64,000 nt of DNA from Streptococcus suis (GTDB lineage: Bacteria; Bacillota; Bacilli; Lactobacillales; Streptococcaceae). The notes below the pieces were generated by a model, which was not told where the DNA came from, ran no database searches, and saw nothing but the letters and a program-made list of their open reading frames with translations. The stretch is from positions 62,001 to 126,000 of the forward strand of contig NZ_JAEUXI010000001.1 in NCBI RefSeq assembly GCF_016775005.1, given 5' to 3'. The position numbers and the translations under genes are program-made. Shown here in pieces: positions 28,964-38,139 of this stretch. Within the stretch, counting starts at the first letter, position 1; each line of letters starts with the position of its first letter.

Positions 28964-29869
28964 ATGAGAATACAACAGTTACATTACATTATCAAGATTG
29001 CCGAAACAGGCAGTATGAACGAAGCTTCAAAGCAGTTATTTATCACCCAGCCAAGCCTGTCTAATGCCGTACGAGACTTGGAAAGAGAGATGGGAATCAA
29101 GATTTTCTACCGCAATCCAAAAGGAATTACCTTGACCAAGGATGGTATGGAATTTCTTTCCTATGCTCGTCAGGTGGTTGAACAGACTGAGCTACTAGAA
29201 GAACGCTATAAAAATCCTGGTGCCAAGCGGAAACTCTTTAGTGTCTCCTCTCAACACTACGCGTTTGTAGTCAATGCCTTCGTCTCTCTCTTAAAAGAGA
29301 CAGAGATGGAAGATTACGAGCTCTTCTTGCGGGAAACACGGACTTGGGAAATCATCGATGACGTGAAAAACTTCCGTTCAGAGATTGGCGTGCTATTCCT
29401 CAATAATTTTAACCGCGATGTCCTTTTAAAACTCTTGGACGACAATCGTCTTAGCCACACCCATCTTTTTACTGCCCATCCCCACGTTTTCGTCAGCAAG
29501 ACCAATCCGCTCGCTCAAAAGGAAGTCTTGACCTTGGAGGACTTGGTTGATTTTCCGTATCTCAGTTATGAACAAGGGATTCACAATTCCTTCTATTTTT
29601 CAGAAGAAATTCTCTCTCAAGAACACCATAAAAAATCCATCGTCGTTTCTGACCGGGCGACTCTCTTCAATCTTTTGATTGGTTTGGATGGCTATACCAT
29701 CGCAACTGGTATCCTTAATTCCAACCTAAATGGTGACAATATCGTGTCCATCCCACTTGATTACGATGACCAGATTGAGTTGGTCTATATCCAGCATGAA
29801 AAAACCATGTTATCGGATATGGGAGAACGCTTCATTAACTTCCTATTGGAAGAAGTAAAATTTGATTAA
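28964..29869 (+). CDS. LysR-family regulator (CpsY/MtaR-like)
   Basis: This 301-residue regulator has an N-terminal winged helix-turn-helix (RIQQLHYIIKIAETGSMNEA, then SKQLFITQPSLSNAVRDLE) and a periplasmic-binding-like effector domain from about residue 90. The HTH text is close to streptococcal CpsY/MtaR/MetR proteins, which control methionine uptake and other metabolism; the exact orthologue is not certain. It is divergent from pyrK, and the two promoters almost touch (28944 and 28949), so regulator binding at its own promoter could affect pyrK. There is no Shine-Dalgarno, and a leaderless transcript is likely. Confidence 0.85.
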   Translation: MRIQQLHYIIKIAETGSMNEASKQLFITQPSLSNAVRDLEREMGIKIFYRNPKGITLTKDGMEFLSYARQVVEQTELLEERYKNPGAKRKLFSVSSQHYAFVVNAFVSLLKETEMEDYELFLRETRTWEIIDDVKNFRSEIGVLFLNNFNRDVLLKLLDDNRLSHTHLFTAHPHVFVSKTNPLAQKEVLTLEDLVDFPYLSYEQGIHNSFYFSEEILSQEHHKKSIVVSDRATLFNLLIGLDGYTIATGILNSNLNGDNIVSIPLDYDDQIELVYIQHEKTMLSDMGERFINFLLEEVKFD

Positions 29870-29937
29870 CAAAACCGTTTTACTTGTTGTAGTACCAAGG
29901 ATGAAAGTATTTCTGTAACTTTTCTATACGACTTTAC

Positions 29938-29951
29938 AGAAATCGCTTTCA
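29938..29951 (+). promoter_or_regulatory. cre site overlapping the glgC -35 region
   Basis: AGAAATCGCTTTCA matches the CcpA consensus TGWAANCGNTNWCA at every fixed position but the first. It reaches the -35 of the promoter whose extended -10 TGcTATAAT lies at 29967-29975. That position predicts glucose repression of glycogen synthesis genes through CcpA. Confidence 0.65.
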
Positions 29952-29966
29952 TTCTTTTTTTATTTG

Positions 29967-29975
29967 TGCTATAAT
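29967..29975 (+). promoter_or_regulatory. Extended -10 of the glg operon
   Basis: TGcTATAAT lies about 30 bases upstream of the glgC ATG, with a weak -35 (TTTCAT) overlapped by the cre site. Confidence 0.65.
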
Positions 29976-30005
29976 ATACCTATCATATGTTTAAGGAGTG
30001 ATGAC

Positions 30006-31133
30006 ATGGCACAAAATAAATTATTAGCTATGATTCTTGCTGGTGGACGAGGTACTCGTCTAGAGGGTTTGACAAAGAAAGTGGCCAAACCTGCTGTCGC
30101 ATTCGGTGGTAAATACCGCATCATCGACTTCCCACTCAGTAACTGTGCAAACTCTGGTATTGATATCGTTGGTGTCTTGACCCAGTATGAACCAGTTTTG
30201 CTCAACTCTTATGTTGCCCAATCCCAACGTTGGGGATTGGATGTACAGGGTTCTGGTGTCTTTGTCCTCCCACCGAGTGAAAAAATTGAAGGCTTTGGAC
30301 TCTACAAGGGTACAGCTGATGCCATTACACAAAACATCGACTTTATCGACCTTCATGATCCTGAGTATGTCTTGATTCTCTCTGGTGACCACATCTACAA
30401 GATGAATTACGATAAACTCCTTGATACGCACGTTCAAAATAAGGCGGATGCAACCATTGCGGTCATTGAAGTCCCACTCAAAGAAGCATCTCGCTTCGGC
30501 ATTATGAACACGGATGAAAATTACCGCATTGAAGAATTCGAAGAAAAACCAGAAAATCCAAAGAGCAACCTAGCTTCGATGGGTATCTACATCTTCACTT
30601 GGAAGACGTTGAAAAAATACCTACAAGAAGACGACAAATTGGACACTTCTTCTCACGATTTTGGACATGATATTATTCCTAAATACTTAGCAGATGGCCG
30701 CAAGTTGATTGCTCATCCATTCCGTGGCTACTGGAAAGACGTGGGTACAGTCAACAGCCTTTGGGAATCCAACATGGACTTGATTGATCATGCAGGAGAC
30801 CTAGATTTGTCAGACCGTACTTGGCGTATTTATTCAGAGGACAAGGGTTCTCCTGCTCAAGTAATTGGTTCTTCTGCTACTGTCAAATCAGCCTATATCG
30901 ACAAGGGTGCAATTATTGATGGCTACGTAGAACACTCTGTGATTTCGACTGATGTTGAAGTTGAGCACGAAGCAGTTGTTAAAAACTCTGTTCTCCTTCC
31001 AGGTGCTGTCGTTGGTGAAGGCGCCTCTTTAGACTATGTCATCGTCGCAGAAAATGTCAAAATCGCTGCAGGCGTTACTCTAGCTGGAACAGAAGACCAA
31101 ATTCTCCTCATTGATAAGAATGTAACCAAGTAA
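30006..31133 (+). CDS. glgC: Glucose-1-phosphate adenylyltransferase, catalytic subunit
   Basis: This 375-residue enzyme has the nucleotidyltransferase signature [20 protein letters not shown], the substrate motif [18 protein letters not shown] and [13 protein letters not shown] left-handed beta-helix C-terminus follows. It makes ADP-glucose, the donor for glycogen synthase. The longer frame from 29964 overlaps the -10 box, and the ATG at 30006 follows AAGGAG. In Firmicutes the active enzyme is commonly a GlgC-GlgD pair, encoded here 12 bases apart. Confidence 0.95.
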   Translation: MAQNKLLAMILAGGRGTRLEGLTKKVAKPAVAFGGKYRIIDFPLSNCANSGIDIVGVLTQYEPVLLNSYVAQSQRWGLDVQGSGVFVLPPSEKIEGFGLYKGTADAITQNIDFIDLHDPEYVLILSGDHIYKMNYDKLLDTHVQNKADATIAVIEVPLKEASRFGIMNTDENYRIEEFEEKPENPKSNLASMGIYIFTWKTLKKYLQEDDKLDTSSHDFGHDIIPKYLADGRKLIAHPFRGYWKDVGTVNSLWESNMDLIDHAGDLDLSDRTWRIYSEDKGSPAQVIGSSATVKSAYIDKGAIIDGYVEHSVISTDVEVEHEAVVKNSVLLPGAVVGEGASLDYVIVAENVKIAAGVTLAGTEDQILLIDKNVTK

Positions 31134-31145
31134 GAAAGGAAGCTT

Positions 31146-32261
31146 ATGTTAAGAAATACTCTCGGAATCGTCAATATCGAAGGAAACAATGTTCATTTTG
31201 GTGATGTCATGGACCACCGCGGCGTACAAGCTTTCGGTTTCTTGGGACGCTATCGTTTAATCGACTTCCCACTTTCAAACATGTCAAACTCTGGAATCAC
31301 AGAATTCCAAGTCTATATGCCTGCAAAAATGCGGTCGACTATCCAGCACGTAGGAACTGGTAAGCACTACAATATAAACAGCAAACGTGGCTCACTTCGT
31401 CTTTTAAATAGTGCGACTGATCCAAATTCCGTTTACCAACACGATATCAATGCCTTTTCAGAAAACATTCACTACATTGAAAATTCAACCAAAGAGTACG
31501 TCCTCATTGCACCTTCTTACTTTATCTACAGCCAAGATTTTACAAAGGTAATGGATGAGCATCAGGCAACAGGAGCAGACATTACCGTCTTGTATAAAAA
31601 TGTATCAGATGCCAAAGAAAACTTTATTGGTTGTCAAACCTTGAAATTCGGTGACGATAAACGAGTTATTGCCTTCGAAGAGAACCACGGCAAATACAAA
31701 AACCGTCCCGTATCACTTGAAGCCTATATCATGAAACGCACTACCTTTATCGAGTTGATTACACGTGCCAACAAGGTGTCTTCTCTCTATTGGCTCAAAG
31801 ATATTCTACGCGATATGGTGGACCAGTACAAAATCATGGGCTATGCACACCGTGACTTTGTTGCATGTATCAATACCGTTTCTTCTTACTTCAATACTCA
31901 GATTGAATTGATTGACCAAGACACGCGCAAACTCTTGTTTAAACACGATTGGCCAATCCACACACAAACAAGCGACAGTTCTCCAAGCCTTTATGGCCCA
32001 CTCGCTGAAGTAAAACGTTGCTTGATTTCCAACGGTGCAAATATCAATGGTCAAGTCGAAAATTCTGTAATCGACCGGGATGTTGTCATCGAAGAAGGTG
32101 TTGTTGTCAAAAACTCCATCATCTTGAATGGTGTGACCATTAAGAGCGGCGCCAACATTGAGAATGCCATTATCGATAAATCAACTAAGATTATCCATCC
32201 AACAGATATCAAAGGAAGTACGACTTCACCTGCCTACTTAAAGGCTCACCAGATCATCTAG
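31146..32261 (+). CDS. glgD: Glucose-1-phosphate adenylyltransferase, regulatory subunit
   Basis: This 371-residue GlgC homologue lacks the GGRGTRL loop: its start reads TLGIVNIEGNNVHFGDVMDH. It retains LGRYRLIDFPLSNMSNSG and the beta-helix C-terminus. It is therefore not expected to be catalytic alone but to modulate GlgC, as shown for Firmicutes GlgCD pairs. It is the second gene of the operon, with glgA 13 bases downstream. Confidence 0.92.
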   Translation: MLRNTLGIVNIEGNNVHFGDVMDHRGVQAFGFLGRYRLIDFPLSNMSNSGITEFQVYMPAKMRSTIQHVGTGKHYNINSKRGSLRLLNSATDPNSVYQHDINAFSENIHYIENSTKEYVLIAPSYFIYSQDFTKVMDEHQATGADITVLYKNVSDAKENFIGCQTLKFGDDKRVIAFEENHGKYKNRPVSLEAYIMKRTTFIELITRANKVSSLYWLKDILRDMVDQYKIMGYAHRDFVACINTVSSYFNTQIELIDQDTRKLLFKHDWPIHTQTSDSSPSLYGPLAEVKRCLISNGANINGQVENSVIDRDVVIEEGVVVKNSIILNGVTIKSGANIENAIIDKSTKIIHPTDIKGSTTSPAYLKAHQII

Positions 32262-32274
32262 ATAAGGAGTATCC

Positions 32275-33720
32275 ATGACAAAAAAATCCGTTCTCTTTGT
32301 CGCATCTGAGGGACTGCCATTCATTAAAACAGGTGGCTTGGCCGATGTAATTGGTTCTCTACCAAAAGAGCTGGTTCATCAGGGCTTGGATGTTCGTGTC
32401 GTCCTTCCACTCTATAAAAAAATCGCCATCAACAACCATGCTGATTTCGATTATGTTTCTAGTTTTGATGTACGGGCTGGCGATATCCAATCAATGGCCA
32501 ATGTCTATAGCCAGGTAGTTGACGGAGTAACCTTCTACTTCATCGAACACCGTGATTTCTTTGAACGGGATGAACTATATGGTTATGACGATGATGCCAT
32601 GCGCTTTGGCTTCTTCCAGCATGCGACTTGTCGACTCTTGGAAGCCCTTCACTTCTTCCCAGATGTTATCCATAGCCATGACTGGCATGCTGCGGCTATC
32701 CCCTTCCTCTGCCGAACTTTCTATAGTTACCGCGAAGAATTCCGCCGCATCAAACACGTCTTTACCATCCATAATCTTGCCTTCCAAGGTATTTTCCATA
32801 AACAGGCCCTTTGGTCTGCTTTGGGAATGAATTATAGTTACTATCTCGATGGCATTGCTCGCTTCCATGATGATTGTATCAGCTTTATGAAGCTTGGTAT
32901 CCTCTATGCAGATAAGGTGACAACTGTTTCTGAGACCTATGCTCGTGAAATCCTGACCGAAGAATTCGGTGAAAATATGCAGCATGTGCTAGAACTTCGG
33001 CGCCATGACCTCGTCGGTATTGTCAACGGTATTGATTACGATAGTTGGGACAGTCAAACAGATAAACTCTTGGTTGCGAACTATGGTCTCGCTAACCTTT
33101 CCGATAAGAAAAAGAACAAACTCGCACTCCAAGCTCAATTTGGCTTGCCACAAGACGAAAATGTTATCTTGGTCGGAATCGTATCACGCTTGACCTGGCA
33201 AAAAGGATTCTATCTATTAACAGAAGTTCTTGGCCATCTCCTTCAGGCTCAGGTGCAGTTTGTTATTCTAGGAAATGGTGAAACAGACATTGAAAATGCC
33301 TTCCATCACTTCAAGCATGCCTATCCTGAAAAATTTGCCTTCTACCGTGGCTACAATGAGCCTCTTGCTCATCAAATCTATGCAGCAAGCGACCTCTTCT
33401 TGATGCCGTCTATGTTTGAACCATGTGGAATCAGTCAGCTCATTTCCATGCACTACGGAACCCTACCTTTAGTTCGTGAGACAGGCGGTTTGGTTGACAC
33501 TGTAACCCCATACCACATCGAAACCAAGGAAGGAACAGGCTTTAGTTTCGGAGGTAAGAACGCCTACAACATGAAACAAGTCTATGATTTTGCCCTTGAA
33601 ACGTATTACACTCGTCCTGCCGATTGGGAAACTATGGTCAAAGAAGCCATGACAAGAGACTTTTCTTGGCAGGCTTCCGCCCAAAAATATATTTGGCTCT
33701 ACGAGGAAATTACAGCCTAG
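32275..33720 (+). CDS. glgA: Glycogen synthase
   Basis: This 481-residue GT5 enzyme has the N-terminal ADP-glucose motif KTGGLADVIGSLP. Further motifs are HSHDWHAA, VSRLTWQKGFYLL and the C-terminal donor-site segment PSMFEPCGISQLISM followed by RETGGLVDTV. It extends alpha-1,4-glucan from ADP-glucose. The ATG follows GGAG by five bases. A strong terminator follows the gene, separating it from glgB. Confidence 0.95.
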   Translation: MTKKSVLFVASEGLPFIKTGGLADVIGSLPKELVHQGLDVRVVLPLYKKIAINNHADFDYVSSFDVRAGDIQSMANVYSQVVDGVTFYFIEHRDFFERDELYGYDDDAMRFGFFQHATCRLLEALHFFPDVIHSHDWHAAAIPFLCRTFYSYREEFRRIKHVFTIHNLAFQGIFHKQALWSALGMNYSYYLDGIARFHDDCISFMKLGILYADKVTTVSETYAREILTEEFGENMQHVLELRRHDLVGIVNGIDYDSWDSQTDKLLVANYGLANLSDKKKNKLALQAQFGLPQDENVILVGIVSRLTWQKGFYLLTEVLGHLLQAQVQFVILGNGETDIENAFHHFKHAYPEKFAFYRGYNEPLAHQIYAASDLFLMPSMFEPCGISQLISMHYGTLPLVRETGGLVDTVTPYHIETKEGTGFSFGGKNAYNMKQVYDFALETYYTRPADWETMVKEAMTRDFSWQASAQKYIWLYEEITA

Positions 33721-33751
33721 AGAACCTCTAATCGTTCATTTGAAAAAAGAC

Positions 33752-33788
33752 AAACCTTCAACAATCACACTGGTTGTTGGAGGTTTTT
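33752..33788 (+). terminator. Terminator between glgA and glgB
   Basis: AAACCTTCAACAA (33752-33764) pairs with TTGTTGGAGGTTT (33774-33786) with one wobble, then TT. It should reduce readthrough from glgCDA into glgB. A second short hairpin (CCAGC/GCTGG) lies just before the glgB ribosome-binding site. Confidence 0.78.
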
Positions 33789-33921
33789 AGAAAAAGTATA
33801 GCTATTAGAGCATCCCTCTGAACTTTCAATTTCCAAATTCAAACAGGAAGTGGGATTCGTCTACTTACGCTTTCCCAAAATGACAAACTGCCAGCTAGGC
33901 TGGTTTTGTGAAAGGAGATAT

Positions 33922-35778
33922 ATGACCAATTTTAGTGATTTCGACCTCTACCTCATGCAGTCAGGTGAGCATAGCTCCCTCCATGATAAATTCGGTGCCC
34001 ATTTTGTCAAAAAAGGGAACAAGATCTTGGGGACCCAGTTTACAGTCTATGCCCCAAATGCTGCCCAGGTATTTGTCATTGGAGATTTTAATGACTGGCA
34101 ACGGACCCACCAGATGGAAAATCAGGGTCAAGGAATTTTCGGTCTCTACGTCCCAGATATCAAGTCCTTGGTATCCTATAAGTATCTATTGGTCACCCAC
34201 CAGGGATGGGAACTATACAAGGCTGACCCTTTTGCGCGTTTTAGCCAACTGCGGCCAGATACCGCTTCCTTAACCTACAACAGCCGCTATAAATTTAAAG
34301 ATGATGTCTGGATGTATGAGCGCGTTGATTACAACTTCAAAGAAGCACCCGTCTCCATCTACGAGGTTCATTTAGGTTCATGGAAACAGAAATTTGCAAA
34401 TAAAAACGAATCGGGGGCACCTGCAGAAGCCTTTTATTCCTACAAGGAAATCACTCCGCTCTTGATTGACTATGTCAAAGAACACGGCTATACCCATATC
34501 GAACTCATGCCTGTCATGGAACATCCACTTGATGCATCTTGGGGCTACCAGGTAACTGGCTATTTCAGTCCAACTAGTCGCTACGGAAAGCCTGATGAAC
34601 TAAAATACTTGGTGGATCAATGTCATCAAGCTGGTATTGGTGTGATTCTAGACTGGGTTCCTCTACATTTCTGCAAGGATGCTCACGGCCTCTACCAGTT
34701 TGATGGCAGCTGGTTGTATGAATACCCAGAGGAACACGACCGTGAAAACCGTCAGTGGGGAACTGCCAATTTTGACTTAGGAAAGGGATTCACACGCTCC
34801 TTCCTCCTTTCCAATATCAAATATTGGCTCAAGGAATTTCATTTTGATGGAATCCGTGTCGATGCCCTCTCCTACTTACTCTACTGGCGTGGAGAAACAG
34901 AAGAAAGTAAAATCAACCATTCCGCTGTTGAATTTATCAAACGGGTCAATGCCCTCGTTCATCAAGAATTCAAGGGTGTTCTCATGATTGCGGAAGACTC
35001 ATCCAGCTATCCGAGAGTTACTCATCCACTCGACCAAGGTGGTATCGGATTCGATATGAAATGGGACCTGGGTTGGATGAACGATACCCTAAAATTCATG
35101 GAGCGACCGTCTATCTACCGCAAGCACCATTCTAATGAATTGACCTTCGGGATGTACTACAACCAAACCGAGCAATTCCTTTTGCCACTATCACACGATG
35201 AGGTGGTCCACGGAAAACTCTCCATCGTTGACAAGATGGATGGCAACTATGAAGATAAGTTCCACCTTGCCCGTGCCTATTACAGCTATTATTTTGCTCA
35301 TCCAGGTAAAAAATTGCTCTTTATGGGCAATGAATGGGGCCATATCCGTGAATGGCATGAGTACACAGAAATGGACTGGACCTTGTTAAACTTCCCTGTT
35401 CACCAGTCCTTCCACCAGATGATGAAGGAACTAGCAACTTTCTATCGAAAACACGATGCCTTCTGGAAATACGACTACAAGGCTTATGAAAAAGGCTTCA
35501 ACTGGGTTAAGATTGATCCTGAAGCCAATCTCTATGCTTTTTCTCGGACTAGTGATGATCAAGAGATTCTAGTTGTCAATAATTTTAATGACCAAGACCT
35601 TTATGATGTTCAGCTTGATCTGCCTGCTGATAGGGAATACAAACTTGTATTCTCATCTAACGCTCTTCCAATCGAGCCATTTACCATCTATCCAGACCAA
35701 ACTGGTGTTAAGTTGACCATCCCTCGTTTGACAACCTATTACTTGCAAGCCAAAGTAGCTCCTTTGACTGACAAATAA
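33922..35778 (+). CDS. glgB: 1,4-alpha-glucan branching enzyme
   Basis: This 618-residue GH13 enzyme has an N-terminal CBM48 domain (TQFTVYAPNAAQVFVIGDFN) and a barrel with LDWVPLHF, GIRVDALSYLLYW (nucleophile Asp), IAEDSSSYP (acid Glu) and PLSHDEVVHGK. It introduces alpha-1,6 branches into glycogen. The open frame extends to 33850, but the ATG at 33922 follows AAAGGAG. It sits last, after a terminator, instead of first as in many glgBCDAP operons, and no glgP follows before the next terminator. Confidence 0.95.
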   Translation: MTNFSDFDLYLMQSGEHSSLHDKFGAHFVKKGNKILGTQFTVYAPNAAQVFVIGDFNDWQRTHQMENQGQGIFGLYVPDIKSLVSYKYLLVTHQGWELYKADPFARFSQLRPDTASLTYNSRYKFKDDVWMYERVDYNFKEAPVSIYEVHLGSWKQKFANKNESGAPAEAFYSYKEITPLLIDYVKEHGYTHIELMPVMEHPLDASWGYQVTGYFSPTSRYGKPDELKYLVDQCHQAGIGVILDWVPLHFCKDAHGLYQFDGSWLYEYPEEHDRENRQWGTANFDLGKGFTRSFLLSNIKYWLKEFHFDGIRVDALSYLLYWRGETEESKINHSAVEFIKRVNALVHQEFKGVLMIAEDSSSYPRVTHPLDQGGIGFDMKWDLGWMNDTLKFMERPSIYRKHHSNELTFGMYYNQTEQFLLPLSHDEVVHGKLSIVDKMDGNYEDKFHLARAYYSYYFAHPGKKLLFMGNEWGHIREWHEYTEMDWTLLNFPVHQSFHQMMKELATFYRKHDAFWKYDYKAYEKGFNWVKIDPEANLYAFSRTSDDQEILVVNNFNDQDLYDVQLDLPADREYKLVFSSNALPIEPFTIYPDQTGVKLTIPRLTTYYLQAKVAPLTDK

Positions 35779-35814
35779 AAATAAAAAAACTTGCATGGCA
35801 AGTTTTTTTATTTT
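35778..35814. terminator. Bidirectional terminator between glgB and a binding-protein gene
   Basis: Arms 35778-35794 and 35798-35814 form a perfect 17-bp stem with a three-base loop, rich in A on one side and T on the other. Confidence 0.92.
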
Positions 35815-35815
35815 G

Positions 35816-36628
35816 TTATTCTGAAACGGTGTAGGTTGCTGCTTCTTCTAAGAAGGTTTCAAACTCGCCTGAAGCAACGACTTCTTTGATAACCGCATCA
35901 ATAGCTGCTTTCAAATCATCACTTCCTTTTGGCATGGCAATAACTTTTGAGTTCTCATCCGTTGTTGGGAAGCTGATATTAGCAACCGCAAGATCAGAGT
36001 TCTGTGAAACATAACCAGCTGCAACAGGAGAGTCCATCAAAACTGCTTCTACTTGACCTGATTTCAATTCATTGACTGCTTCACCCATTAAAGTTAAAGA
36101 TACGATATTTGCCATGCTCATCTCAGCTTTGGCATAGGTTTCCTGAGTTGAACCTTTTTGTACCGCAAGGTTTTTACCTGATAAGGCATCTAGACTAGTA
36201 TAGCTGTCCAAGTTTGATTGTTGAATCAACAAGACATCTTCGATTTGATAGTAGCTTTCAGAGAAATCGAAAACCTGAGCTCTTTCTTCTGAATAAGAAA
36301 GACCTGCAATAGCAATATCTACCTTGCCTGATTGTACACTTGACAAGACATTATCAAAACTCATAGATGAGATTTCAAGTTCAACACCCAACTCATCAGC
36401 GATTTTTTGTGCCAAGAGAATATCTGCTCCCACCACTTGGTTTTTTCCATCTACCAATGTTTGGAATTCAAATGGTGCATAGTCTGGGCTGGTTGCAACT
36501 ACCAAGGTCCCTTTTTCTTGAATTTTTTCAAGAGTTGTTTGACTAGAATCAGTCGATGAAGAGCAAGCTGCCAAGCTAAAACCTGCTACCAGTGTAGTAG
36601 CTGCAAGTAAAAATTTTTTAATTCCCAT
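35816..36628 (-). CDS. Amino-acid ABC transporter substrate-binding lipoprotein 1
   Basis: This 270-residue protein has a lipoprotein signal (MGIKKFLLAA, lipobox LAAC with Cys22) and a family 3 binding domain: VATSPDYAPFEFQT, GADILLAQKIADEL and MSFDNVLSSVQSGKVDIAIAG. It is a close paralogue of the lipoprotein at 39992-40807. No permease or ATPase for import is adjacent, so it is an orphan that must use transporter parts encoded elsewhere. The consensus promoter contains and is preceded by ArgR-type boxes, which makes arginine or a related cationic amino acid the best guess for ligand. That inference comes from regulation only. Confidence 0.85.
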   Translation of the reverse strand: MGIKKFLLAATTLVAGFSLAACSSSTDSSQTTLEKIQEKGTLVVATSPDYAPFEFQTLVDGKNQVVGADILLAQKIADELGVELEISSMSFDNVLSSVQSGKVDIAIAGLSYSEERAQVFDFSESYYQIEDVLLIQQSNLDSYTSLDALSGKNLAVQKGSTQETYAKAEMSMANIVSLTLMGEAVNELKSGQVEAVLMDSPVAAGYVSQNSDLAVANISFPTTDENSKVIAMPKGSDDLKAAIDAVIKEVVASGEFETFLEEAATYTVSE

Positions 36629-36690
36629 ATTATCATAATCCTTTGTTTCTTTTTCTTCCCCCCTAGATCCAATCTCTTAGGGATGAGTCT

Positions 36691-36719
36691 ATTGTAAATG
36701 AATTTTATTCACTTGTCAA
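36691..36719 (-). promoter_or_regulatory. Promoter of binding-protein gene 1
   Basis: On the minus strand, TTGACA (36714-36719), a 17-base spacer and TACAAT (36691-36696). The spacer contains TGAATAAAATTCA, an ARG-box half-site pair one base shorter than consensus. Confidence 0.75.
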
Positions 36720-36742
36720 CAAATTTGTTGTATTTTTATTCA
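36699..36742. promoter_or_regulatory. ArgR/AhrC-type boxes at binding-protein gene 1
   Basis: There are two sites. TGAATTTTATTCA at 36699-36711 lies inside the promoter spacer. TGTATTTTTATTCA at 36729-36742 matches the 14-base ARG core TGAATWWWWATTCA at all but one position. A perfect site lies at the paralogue. Confidence 0.5.
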
Positions 36743-36842
36743 ATTCTTTTGCATATTTTTGCAAACATTCAAGTTTTTCTGGATAAAAACCTGCAAAATT
36801 GCTTACTTTCTTTTTATTTTTAACTTTTTCTAGTAGGATTTC

Positions 36843-36875
36843 TTGCATAGAAAATTAGTATATTATATAATATAC
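36843..36875 (+). promoter_or_regulatory. Promoter with 18-bp palindromic operator for the ABC-2 exporter
   Basis: TTGCAT (36843-36848), a 17-base spacer and TATAAT (36866-36871) form a strong promoter. The -10 lies within the perfect palindrome GTATATTATATAATATAC (36858-36875). This is the geometry of a repressor operator, yet no regulator gene is adjacent. Confidence 0.65.
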
Positions 36876-36906
36876 TTGCAAATACAAAAAAATATAAGGA
36901 GAAGAC

Positions 36907-38139
36907 ATGCTAGAAATCGAACTCAAACAATTCTTTAGACAGAAAAAACTTGTTTTCCTCCTGTTTCTTCTAGGCGTTCTGCTTTTGGGCCAATCCCTTT
37001 ATTTCTCCTACAACCATCAGGTAGCAAAAGAAGAAAAGGTTCAATACTACCAGCAATTCCTTTCCAGATTCGAGCATCTTGGGGATGAAATCGAGGCAGC
37101 CTACCAACAAGAGCTAATTGATGAGGCTAGCTATCAAGAGGAAAAAGAGTTTATTGAGGGCTATTTAGATACCTACAAAATGGAACTGGAAGCCGTTGAA
37201 AAGGAAGATTGGAATTATTTTTACACGAAAAATATTCAGAATCTCTTGAGAGATGGTGCTTATGTCTCCAGTAACTATGATAGTTATGATATTCCTAGCC
37301 AAACGATTGAAAATACTGTTGCAGTTTCCCGCTATCTAAAAGAGCACCAACTACCTACTGCCTTTCCTGTCGATTATTTCCTGACCGAATTTGATCAGTT
37401 TGAGACTGAGGCTGACAGGGAATTGATCTATCGTCTGGGCAAGCAGGCTCTAAAAGGTACTAGTCATCAGATTTGGTTTAGCTTGAAAGGTTGGGGAATT
37501 CTCTACCTACTTCCACTTTTTCTTCTGCTCTTTGCTGATTTTTATACAAAAGATCAAACAGGGCTCAATCGGCAACGGCGCTTCCTAAAAACTGTGGGCT
37601 TGTCACCTCGAACCATCATTAGTCACAAGGCCCTTGCCTTTCTTGGACTCTTCCTTTTCTCTTATCTGACTGTTTATTCTCTTCACTATTCAATCATTTT
37701 TCTGGTAAATGGCGCCTCTAGCTGGTCCTACCCTATCACTCACTATATCCCAAATGGAGCCGATACCTTTGTCCCTCATTCCCAGGTGGAACTAATCATC
37801 AAGCCGATTTATCAGGCAGTTTTGATCAGTTTTGGGCTTGAGCTTCTCTATCTCTTTTTAATCCTCGGTTTGGCTCAATTGGTGACACATGTGACAAAAA
37901 GTCCCTTGGCTGGCTGTCTATTGACCTTGGGTTTTGCTCTCGGAGGATCTTGGATCCAGCATCCTTTAAATCCTTTTGCCCTTTGGAATGCTGGCGCTAT
38001 AGCAGATGGCAGCCTGCTGGTTCATACCAATAATCAGCATTTCTCTTTCTCCCATGCCTACCTTGTTCTTTCTATTGCAAGTTGCTTGGTCTATGGACTA
38101 CTCTATTTCAGTCTCACTCACGATACTAGGGAGGTTTAA
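36907..38139 (+). CDS. ABC-2 type exporter permease 1
   Basis: This 410-residue membrane protein has one N-terminal helix (about 16-32) and a long extracytoplasmic, Glu- and Tyr-rich region to about residue 195. A cluster of six helices occupies the C-terminal half. That is the ABC-2 (NatB/YhgE-like) arrangement. AAGGAG precedes the ATG. It is the first of three tightly spaced genes with an ATPase and a second permease. The substrate is unknown; such exporters often handle peptides, antimicrobials or signals. No structural peptide gene is visible beside it. Confidence 0.75.
   Translation: MLEIELKQFFRQKKLVFLLFLLGVLLLGQSLYFSYNHQVAKEEKVQYYQQFLSRFEHLGDEIEAAYQQELIDEASYQEEKEFIEGYLDTYKMELEAVEKEDWNYFYTKNIQNLLRDGAYVSSNYDSYDIPSQTIENTVAVSRYLKEHQLPTAFPVDYFLTEFDQFETEADRELIYRLGKQALKGTSHQIWFSLKGWGILYLLPLFLLLFADFYTKDQTGLNRQRRFLKTVGLSPRTIISHKALAFLGLFLFSYLTVYSLHYSIIFLVNGASSWSYPITHYIPNGADTFVPHSQVELIIKPIYQAVLISFGLELLYLFLILGLAQLVTHVTKSPLAGCLLTLGFALGGSWIQHPLNPFALWNAGAIADGSLLVHTNNQHFSFSHAYLVLSIASCLVYGLLYFSLTHDTREV

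Noticed and set aside
36629..36842. Riboswitch or T-box ahead of the exporter or binding-protein genes
   Set aside because: No T-box sequence, specifier structure or terminator/antiterminator pair was found; short promoters with operator-like sites explain the gap.
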